Below the pieces are notes generated by a model that was not told the origin of the DNA, did no database searches, and was given only the letters and a program-made list of their open reading frames with translations. The position numbers and the translations under genes are program-made. Positions 56,201 through 64,000 of a stretch of DNA of 64,000 nt are shown here, in pieces. The first letter of the stretch is position 1. Every line of letters begins with the position of its first letter. Origin of the DNA: Gambelia wislizenii (Eukaryota; Chordata; Lepidosauria; Squamata; Crotaphytidae); the NCBI GenBank assembly GCA_030847615.1, contig JAUMIR010000003.1:25735001-25799000 (forward strand), read 5' to 3'.

Positions 56201-59200
56201 ACTCAAGTTCCATTCTGCTTCCCCTTCTTATTCTTTTGGATGCATGTATAAACATATTGGCCAAGATCCTACATGTGTGCACAGCTCCATATGCACAGTT
56301 TCATGCCTACTCACCACCTGGCAGCTATCAAGCCCCAGGAGAGCCCCCTGCTGTTGTCTCTTACCAGTGGGGAAGGGAGAAGGGATGATGATTTCGACCA
56401 TACAAGAGCAAGTGGTCGCAGCTTGGGTGGAAGTGGAAGAGAGAAATGAGAGTGCACTCTGTTTCCTTCTCCCAGGAGCTCAGAGCAGCCAGATCTTCGT
56501 GATCTGAATCGCCTCCCACCCCCTCCCCTTCCCAATGGCAAGAAAGAGCAGCAGCAGCAGCAGCCCTTCATGGGGCTTGATAATTGCTGGGTTGTGGGAG
56601 ATGCTTGGACAATGTGCAAGGGCAAGAGAATATCCCTCCCTGCCCCCTCCAAAAGCCAACTTGTGTGCACATAAGTCACTAACAGGATGCTGGTCATTTG
56701 TGTAACTATAGTGATAAGGGTCAGCCATTAATACTACCAGCTGTTCATGGTGGAATTCTCTGTGCATGATAAGCAACAGAAACTTGTTAAGCTCAGACCT
56801 GCAATTAGACCAGGGTGGACAATTCTGCAAATGAAGAGCTCCCAATAATATTCTCTTTCACTCTTGATTTGTCACCTGAATCATGGCAGACAAGATCTAT
56901 AGTGGACATTGTCCATCTCAAATACATGCATCCTTCACTTTCTCCAAGTTCAGCCTGGAGGGCAGAGGAAAGAATCACAAGCTAGTGCTTGTCTGGGTAT
57001 CCACACGCAGAGTGAGGAAGCCCTAGACTGAAGCTGCCCACTAGCCCCCACCCATCCAGGAAAGGAAAGAGGCCTACTTCCCAGTGTTGCCTATACAGTT
57101 GATCCTCTGTATCCATGGATTCTGCATCCATGGATTCAAACATCCACAGCTTCAAAATATTCCAGGGAAAAAAATATACCAAAAAGCAAACCTTGATTTT
57201 GCCATTTTATATAAGGGACACCATTTTACTATGACATTGTATATAATGGGACTCGAGCATCCAGGGATTTTGGTATCCACAGAGGGGAGGGCGTCCTGGA
57301 ACCAAATCCCAGCGGTTAACAAGGTCCCACTGTACTTGGGCAACAGCTACATGTATGTTGGCAAAAAACAAACAAACCCAGGAATCAGAAGTTTAGTTCT
57401 TGATTATTTTTTTTAATGTGTTACCTTGGTCTGCCTTTGAAGCGCATTACTAGAGATGTGAAAGCCGGGGGGTGGGGGTGGAACCAGGGCCGGTTTAAGG
57501 GCCCGGCAGCACCTGCAGCCGCAGGAGGCCCCATCATTGTGGGAGTCCCTTCTCCTGCAAAAACATTATTAGTAATAATCTGAATATCCTGTACTGTGAA
57601 TAGATTAGGTTAGGTTACATTGACCTGAGATAAACATATGGGCCCCCCAAAATAAAGCATTGCAACGTCCCCCCAAACTCCTTAAACTGGTCCTGGAAAA
57701 AACAGAAACATTCAGGAGGGGAGCTGTGTTTCCTGGGTTTTTGGAAGCTTCCCCTCCCTCAGAAAAATTGAGGTAGGGGGAGGGATTATGGAACATTTTC
57801 TTTTGAAATGATGAAAAAAATGTTCAAGGCAAGGTGTTCACATATTTACACTGGCCTGAAATCATTTTTAAAACTATGTAAGAGGAAGGTATTTATGTAA
57901 GGCTATGCACAGAACCAGGTCATTACAATTCCTGGTCCTGTTTCCGCCGCCTCCGCAATTCTTTTTATGGGAATGAGTGTGTTATCTCTGCTTGACACTA
58001 TGGTGAACTAGTGGAGCCAAAATAGTTTCTCCTGTTTTAATAATGTTGATGGTTTATTCTGTTTATATTGGGGGTAGAGTTGCCCACTCCTCAAACTGAC
58101 AAAACTGAAGAGGTTCTTTACAGTCCAGGACCTTTTAGCTCCATTTGTAATGAAAAATAAAATTTAGAAAAAATAAGCTCAATTTGTAATTATAATCTGA
58201 ACAAAGTGTTTTTTTAATATATCAAACATGATAACTTTATGGCAAACCAAATTATATATAATACCTTTTATTTTCCTAAAGTAACTTTCAATCTGTAAAA
58301 GATGCTAATGTTGCACTTTTCAAGTTTTCTGAAAATTGTTATTCCCCTCCCAACCCCAACCCCTCCCCCCAGGAAAAACAAACAAACTCAGTGTTCCCCA
58401 ATGGCTTCAGAATTTTTGGAAATTTTACACCTCTATACATTACTGATTATTAAATTATACCCTGCAACAGCAAACATTCCATTTTTGTTCAAATGTTGTA
58501 TTGATATAGTTAAATATTAATAAAAGTTATATATATATAATACAGTTAGAGACCACTCATGATCAACAGTGCTGCTGTTTGGCCAAGACATGGGCTCTAG
58601 CGCATTCCTGATTTTACCAGACTTTGTTCTGGCTGTTGCTGATTTGGAAGCCTCACCCATTCTGTTCTCCCTTAAATACCTTCAAGAGATGAAACGAGAT
58701 TCTGTCTTCTGCTTCCTTGAAATTGAATATATGGGAGTTCAAGGATAATGTGGCAAGGCTACTTCTTTCTCGTTAAAAGTTTAATGTGAATTTTCTGCTG
58801 ATATTTATCCAAGTTAAGACCAAAGAATTACTTCCAATGATCTGTTGCTCCACTTTTGGGGGAGTGTATATATTTAAACAAGGGACATTCTGGTTTGTTT
58901 TTTTAAATGCCAACATTCCAGTTCTTTTCCCCTTTTCCTTTTCTGCTAGATCCATTTTGGCTGTTGAATGCCTTAATAAATCTTAATTTGTTAGTAGATT
59001 ACTGATTAGCATCAGTAACCTCCTGATTCTTTTAGGATTCCAAAGTCCAGCTTTTTCATGGTCTCAGAAACTGCTATGTGGGGATCAAATGTATGCCATA
59101 GAATTGTATCACTTGAATACAAATTGAACTTTTTCAAAAGACTCCTATGAGTTGCAGTGTGGTAAGGATACTTAGAAACTCTGTTACAGATACATCAGAG

Positions 59201-62200
59201 TTATCACAGAATGACAATTCAGATTTTTTTTCCCCGCAGAAAGAAATGAAATTACTTTTAAAGTCATTGGTTTTATAGATAATGCTGAAATGAAGTGAAA
59301 TGCCCTAAGAGTGTTGGTGCTTAGACAGACACACCACTTAAGGGTCAGTTGTTGTTACATGAGGCAAGTCCAGGGAAGAGCTGTTGAATTACAGATCCCA
59401 CTTTTAAGAATACAGCGGCCATGTTGGTTGAGGGATTTGGGGAAACGTACTCCATAAAGTATCACTTCCAAGCTCTGGGCCAGACATTATGGATCTTGGA
59501 CATTCTGGAGTTAGCGTCCTTCCTTCAAATTTTGCACAGAACTAGGATGGCCCCTATGTCATGTATACGTAGTTCAAGCTGGAACTCATGCATAAATACA
59601 ACTTAGGACATTTTAAACCACCTCAAGTTTTTCCTTTACTATGTGAATTAACAGTTCACCCAATAGCTCAAGCTAAAGAGAAAATGGAGAAAAGCCACCC
59701 ATAGCCTTCTGGCCAATATAGTTTTTGCAATCACATTATAAACCTAACTGAAGCAGAAGCTGCTTTAATCCTCATGGTCAACATTTGATAGCTGTAAATG
59801 TGAGAAGGAAAAGAGAAGCAGTTGGAATGTGAGCATTGGGATCTGTTTGGATATTACATTTACATTAGATACCCAACCAAAGAATCTTTTATAAGTCTCA
59901 TGTCTGAATGTGCAATTAGAGGAGAAAAACAGTCTAGATAATTTGGTGGATAAAATCAGTAGGCTGTGACAAAAGTGATTAAGTTAGGTAAAATCCAGTC
60001 TACTCATTTCTGTATTCATTGGCTTTTTCAGGACTGGACCTGAGATATAACCTGTTAACTGATGCTGGTGCGGTATACATTGCAGCTTTCCTCCAGGTAT
60101 TTCTTGTGAAGACCAATGATTTCTCTTCTTGAGGAATTCCATGGCTGTTGAGACTTTTCCCAGAGTAATAGGAACAAAGTTTCCTCTTTAAGAAGTCTGC
60201 AGTTTTCATTCATACTGTATATCCTTTTCTCTCATTGTCTGCAGTACTCCTTCTGGAATATGGGATTACTCTAGCCGCAATATATGTATGTTCTAGAATA
60301 GAGATTTCCAACCAGATGTAATTGGCCTTCAGCTTCCATAAAGCCTAGCTAGAATGGCCAATGACCAGGGATTTTAGAAGTTTTAGTCCCACAACTGGGG
60401 ACTCACGTTTAGGAAACACTGTTCTAGAAAAGAATGTGGGGTTCACTGGAGGCATCCAGTGGCCCTGTTACTGCAGGGGCAGCTAATCTGCCCCCCATTT
60501 TACCGCAGACCCTCCTGCAGCTGCTCTGAATTATATGAGATCTCTCCTCATCCCAGATCTCTGTCAGAATTGGCTCCAGTACTGGAAGATTTCCTATACA
60601 ACTCGGAGCAGCTGCATAAAACAGAAAGTGGATTGGCCAACCTCATGGCAACAGAGCCGCTGGCCGACCCTAGTGCCCCTGGCATGCAGCTGCTTGGTGG
60701 TTGATGTGGAGCATGGTTTAAATGGGGAGTGGTATAGAAAGAGAGAGAGAGAATCATCCCCATGTGCCTTCCTTCCATATTAAATTTTGCTGGCCCTGCC
60801 TAGCTGCATTGTGAGGGGGGAAAGCTGCTGGACATCTGGATGGCTTTCATGTACCTGCCCCATTTGCATGTAAAGCAACAAATAGGTACAGGTCTAGAAC
60901 TGGGATGGGAATGAGATGGTCCTCCACATGTTCTTGAACTGCAGCTCCCCGCAGCCCTGTTAATAACCACTTGGGTTTCCTTGTATTCTAGGATAATAAC
61001 ACCTTGCTTTACCTCAACCTGATGTTTAATGATATTGGTACCATGGGGGCAGAATTCATAGCAAAATCTCTGCACGTAAGTAAGTATTGGTCAGTTAGGG
61101 TAGGGTGGTGGTGAAAGGGCCCAAATATATTGGCATCCCAATTGAAACAAAATACTTGGGAGCGCAGCAGTTAATGTTGGCTATCAGCAAACTTAATTCA
61201 GTGACTGAAAAGAAGACTTCCTTTTGTTACACTCAGGTTTGTTGTGGTAGGTAGTAACCATTTGCTGAGCAACCCTAATATCACAGAGGGGTGGGGAACA
61301 TCAAAGAGTGTTACTATAGGGTTTCCAGGTGGAATAAAGGACAAGCTCCTGTATCTTTATTAGTTGTTTAGAAGAGGGAGGGAAGCAGTATGTGTGGTGG
61401 TTTGAGTGTTGGACTAGGACTCTGAGAGACCAGGGATCCATCTACTTGAGAGGGGAAAATCCCAAATACCTCATAGTATTGGCATCTTGCAGCAGCAGCG
61501 ACATGTCCAAATGGTTTTTCTGGCCTCGGAAGCACCCGTAAGCCTTGCATTCCTGATGGCAGCTGCGAGTGATTTACTCACATTAGTTCTTCACCTCCCC
61601 TGTTTGTTTGTTTTTAAAAAAAACATCGTCCCGATGTGCGATAGAGCGATTCTCCAAAGCAAAACAGAAAATATTGATCCGTTTTATTGCCTTAGTGAGC
61701 GATCGCTAAGGCGAAAATCCAACATGGCAGCAGGAGGTGCTTGCCCTCCTAACAAGCCCCACCCCCACTCTTGCCCAGCCAATCAGCTTTGTGCTTCCCT
61801 TCAAAATTTTTATTGTTCGATAGTCCAGACAAGCAAAAATGTGCACCCACCTCACAATTTGTGAAAAAGTATGGGGAAATCTGCAAAGGTTTTTACCCTG
61901 TTGTTTTTGCCATTTTGGGCCACCCGCCTTCTGAATAGTGTTGGTTGGTGCTGGATCCCGTTTAGACAGGTAGGATTCCCAGCGAATTCTATGAGGGGTA
62001 TTTTCACTGTTTAGACAGGCCCCAGGATTCAGGTCCCTGTTCAGCAATGGAAACCCACTTGGGCAAGTCACATTCAGCCTCAGGGAAAGGCAATGGCAAA
62101 CCCTCTTTACATATGTTGCCAAGAAAACACTATTATGGTGGCCTTGGGAGTACCATAAGTTAGAAATGATTTGAAGGCATTCAATGAAAAGAAGAGGGGG

Positions 62201-63355
62201 TTTCAGCAGGTGTTGCTTGTAATGCAAGCAGCACCATCTGAAATTCCCTCTTCTACACAACCATTAAAGGTACAGGAGCCTTGTCCCTTATTTCACTTGG
62301 CAGCCCAACTCATTGGCCAAGTAAGCTTGATCCTAGGGATGGACTTGAACTTGAGAAATCATTGCAGGGAAAGAGAAGCAGGGAAGCCTGGAAAAGGAAG
62401 GCTTGATGAAAGGATTCCACTGTATAAACTAGGGGAATGGGGTTAAAGGAAAAAACCAACCCCTTATGGTTTTATATGGCCACAGTAGCTACTCTTTTTA
62501 GAAAACTCCTGGTAGGACATTATTGGTCTAAAATGAGAGAAAGGGATTGGGCTTATGGATTTAATTAAGGGCCCTCCTATCTACTCCCTCCCACGTAATT
62601 CCTGCACTGACTATTATTGAGATGAATCAAGCAAACAGAAGGCAAAGTGGGAAGGACGGGAAAGGGGAGAAGAAGCAAGCAATGAGGAGAAATATACAGA
62701 GTCAAAAGCTGAAGAAGAAGAGCTTTTGATTCTTGATTCAAAATAAGAATTTTAGCTACTAACCTCTAGTTTGTCTTAATTAGCTTAAATATAACATGTT
62801 CAATGTTTGTGTCCAGTGGGTGCCATCTACAAGAAATAGATACTTGTGGAATAAAGTTACACAGTTAAATGTGAAAAGCTACAATAAAACTGAAATTTCA
62901 CTAAAAGCGGCGTCATAGGTAACAGTTCACTGGCATTAGGACAGAGAGGTTGACAGGTGGAGCATGGGCTCCATTTCAAGCTGTGGGGATATTTAATGCT
63001 ATCCACCCCACTCCACATTCAAATAATTGAAAAGAATTGTTAACATAGCCAAGAGGCAGATTATAGGATTTCAGATGTAGCAGCTGTAGCAAATTATTTT
63101 TCATGGCAATCAGTTGAATTCTAGGACAGAGTGAGTCTATTTTTTGCAAGCTTATAAGTCCATAGCAAATTTTGCCATTTCACAGATTAGACTGTTGCAA
63201 GCAAATAATTGACTTTTCATACTTAGAGGAACGAAACCCTGCTTCACCTCAGAATGACTGGCAACAAGATCGACAACAAGGGAGGAATGTATTTTGCAGC
63301 AATGATGCAGATTAACAACACAATACAGAAGTTAGATTTTGCAGACTGTGACCTG
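53138..63355 (+). CDS. LRRC34: LRRC34, leucine-rich repeat-containing protein 34 (5' part of gene, five coding exons)
   Basis: The coding segments are 53144-53259, 55830-55951, 60032-60096, 60992-61075 and 63227-63355. Joined, they give 172 codons in one frame, with junction phases 2, 1, 0 and 0. After an N-terminal helical stretch come RI-type LRRs: IKIAGNN, LDLRYNLLTDAGA, LLYLNLMFNDIG and LLHLRMTGNKIDNKGGMYFA. The last two are strikingly like mammalian LRRC34. The human protein is roughly 420-460 residues as I recall, so more than half lies right of the window. From memory, mammalian LRRC34 is a nucleolar protein of stem and germ cells; the promoter X-box adds a possible ciliary or testis link. 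No signal peptide or membrane segment. Confidence 0.92.
54436..54692 (+). mobile_element. TIR MITE (TAGGACCCCCGTATCC family)
   Basis: AGTAGGATACCCATATCCAC to GGATTCGGGGGTCCTACAGTA. It shares ACAGCACACCTACCATAGAG and CTAGAAAATGTGTCCTCT with the other copies. Confidence 0.78.
55047..55803 (+). mobile_element. L2-type LINE fragment, second copy
   Basis: It aligns with 28670-29460: [50 protein letters not shown]. It then frameshifts or stops within the RN(L)LQ region and ends in AGGGGCGGGATACAAATAAA plus an (ATT)n tail. The tail stops 26 bp before the first base of LRRC34's second coding exon (55830). Confidence 0.87.
55830..55951 (+). CDS. LRRC34: LRRC34 second coding exon (122 nt)
   Basis: The acceptor is TTACAATAG with a weak pyrimidine tract (TCCTTTTTGCTTAC) and the donor is GTATGT. 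The peptide is LAKTITIKIAGNNHLVPVQK, then VTDADFQIL and NSVFLTG, which leads into the next LRR. No ATG is available in this frame near the start, so it appears only by splice-site analysis. Confidence 0.9.
55982..56186. mobile_element. pogo/Tigger-like MITE (copy 2)
   Basis: TAGTTGTCCCTTCACATTC and GAATGTGGAAGGACAACTGTA. The interior is almost the same as copy 1 (TTTTTAAAGAATATTTTCAAG). It lies 30 bp after an LRRC34 exon. Confidence 0.8.
57094..57334. mobile_element. pogo/Tigger-like MITE (copy 3)
   Basis: TACAGTTGATCCTCTGTATCC at the left and AAGGTCCCACTGTA at the right. The interior is in the opposite orientation to copies 1 and 2 (AAACCTTGATTTTGCCAT). Confidence 0.72.
57484..57699. mobile_element. 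TIR MITE, GGGCCGGTTTAAGG family
   Basis: CCAGGGCCGGTTTAAGGG at the left and CTCCTTAAACTGGTCCTGG at the right are inverted repeats about 215 bp apart. No coding capacity. Confidence 0.68.
57840..60030. other. LRRC34 intron, no element recognised
   Basis: AT-rich sequence between the second and third LRRC34 coding exons, with no repeat in common with the rest of the window that I could see. It is the least repetitive stretch of the region. Confidence 0.45.
60032..60096 (+). CDS. LRRC34: LRRC34 third coding exon (65 nt)
   Basis: The acceptor is TTGGCTTTTTCAG and the donor GTATTT. It codes GLDLRYNLLTDAGAVYIAAF then LQ, one half of an RI-type LRR. It was too short to appear as a separate open frame. 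Confidence 0.9.
60298..60420. mobile_element. hAT-like MITE with perfect 8-bp TSD
   Basis: A 123-bp element flanked by GTTCTAGA at 60290-60297 and 60421-60428, with short inverted ends AGATTTCC and GGAAACAC. It lies in LRRC34 intron between exons 3 and 4. Confidence 0.72.
60992..61075 (+). CDS. LRRC34: LRRC34 fourth coding exon (84 nt)
   Basis: The acceptor is TCCTTGTATTCTAG and the donor GTAAGT. It is exactly 28 codons, phase 0-0: DNNTLLYLNLMFNDIG, then TMGAEFIAKSLH, a single RI-type repeat. Confidence 0.92.
61545..62025. repeat. Three-copy dispersed repeat, copy 3
   Basis: It contains GCTGCGAGTGATTTACTCAC, CCGTTTTATTGCCTTAGTGA, GCGATCGCTAAGGC, CCAACATGGCAGCAGG and CCAATCAGCTTTGTGC. A 184-codon open frame on the minus strand is an accident of this repeat and the adjoining SINE. 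Confidence 0.65.
62022..62190 (+). repeat. tRNA-derived SINE (Sauria/Squam-like) 3' part
   Basis: CCAGGATTCAGGTCCCTGTTC, GCAAGTCACATTCAGCCTCA, GGCAATGGCAAACCC, then AAGTTAGAAATGATTTGAAGG, matching the right half of the split SINE at 20695-21305. Confidence 0.68.
62450..63226. other. LRRC34 intron, no element recognised
   Basis: AT-rich intron sequence preceding the fifth coding exon. Nothing beyond the splice acceptor is identifiable. Confidence 0.45.
63227..63355 (+). CDS. LRRC34: LRRC34 fifth coding exon (129 nt)
   Basis: The acceptor is TTTTCATACTTAG and the donor GTAAGT. It is 43 codons, phase 0-0: RNETLLHLRMTGNKIDNKGG, MYFAAMMQ and IQKLDFADCDL. The gene continues beyond the right edge. 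Confidence 0.93.
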
Positions 63356-64000
63356 GTAAGTGAAGTCAAAGCAAAGTAGAATTAACCCCCCTTATTTTTA
63401 CCAGTGTGCAAACAATGATTCTAAGTTTAAGTCCATTTCAAACATGTTTAACTGCCATGACTCTCAGCTAATAAACCCACAGAACTGTAGTTGTAGATTG
63501 GGAGCAAATTGTATAAGAGCATTAGAAGAGGGTGTGTGTGCTGTGGCGGGTCAGTGGCTGACCCTCTCTGAAATCTGAGAATGCAGGGAGCTATACCTCC
63601 CCCCTCCCCTCCTTCAGGAAGAAAGCAAAGATGCATTCTTTCTAAGGAGAGAAGCTCCTGTCTGAAAGAGGAGGAGGAAGTGAGATCAGCAACCCCAACA
63701 CTTCCAGTCTATGATTAGAAGAAGGGACAGTGAAGGTCAGAATAAATAAAGGACAGTCTAGGAAATCTGAGGAGGTCTCTCTGGTTTACAGGTTGGTAAA
63801 TGGTGGGCCTGAGAGCCAATTTTCTGCCACTGGGACCATTGGGGCGGGGTGGTGGTGGTTGTACAGACAGCCTTTCCCCCAGAAGAACCTCTGACACAGT
63901 CTGAATTTGATTGCTGGTTTCAAAAAGCATGGTTTTAAAAAACAAATTCTATGATTAACAGAGCATGGGGGTTAGGTAACTGCAGCCTATTTTAAAGATG
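63356..64000. other. LRRC34 intron at right edge
   Basis: Intron sequence after the donor at 63356. No further exon is visible before the window ends. Confidence 0.45.

Noticed and set aside
61706..62260. 184-codon minus-strand open frame
   Set aside because: It is antisense to the three-copy repeat and the adjoining SINE. Equivalent frames are not conserved in the other copies.

Overview
The window is vertebrate nuclear DNA, almost certainly from a squamate reptile and probably an iguanian lizard. Genes are split into short exons with GT-AG introns. The intervening DNA is packed with CR1 and L2 LINE remnants, tRNA-derived and 5S-rRNA-derived SINEs of the type known from squamates, a high-copy hairpin MITE family, hAT-like and pogo/Tigger-like MITEs, and many AT-rich microsatellites. 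Nothing prokaryotic is present: no operons, CRISPR arrays or insertion sequences.

Three protein-coding genes can be assembled exon by exon with continuous reading frames. All three encode leucine-rich repeat (LRR) proteins. (1) LRRC31, + strand, has its last seven coding exons at 1587-14912; the gene starts upstream of the window. Six consecutive exons are exactly 168 nt with phase 1-1 boundaries, and the terminal exon ends in TGA at 14910-14912. (2) LRRIQ4, - strand, has a complete coding region at 33059 down to 15929: five coding exons, 609 codons, an LRR array, an IQ motif and a lysine-rich tail. (3) LRRC34, + strand, has a GC-rich promoter and untranslated first exon near 49.2-49.34 kb, then five coding exons from ATG 53144 to 63355, and runs off the right edge. 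LRRC31 and LRRIQ4 are tail to tail, with about 1.0 kb between stop codons. LRRIQ4 and LRRC34 are head to head across a repeat-filled gap of about 16 kb. The order and orientations match the mammalian LRRC34-LRRIQ4-LRRC31 neighbourhood, so this is conserved synteny.

By region: 1-1.6 kb is intron or upstream DNA with a long palindrome; 1.6-14.9 kb is LRRC31; 15.9-33.1 kb is LRRIQ4, whose introns hold an L2 LINE, a nest of three SINE/MITE insertions, 5S-derived SINEs, a minisatellite and a perfect 81-bp copy of the gene's own last-exon tail; 33.1-49.1 kb is intergenic and dominated by a CR1 LINE, TIR elements and foldback elements; 49.2-64 kb is LRRC34.

The genes are ordinary orthologues. The most notable observations are the 81-bp same-gene exon-tail duplication, a consensus RFX X-box in the LRRC34 promoter (suggesting a ciliary or spermatogenic programme), LRRIQ4 splice sites that sit inside microsatellites, and several families of very long foldback elements. 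I did not find a convincing new biological system beyond these.
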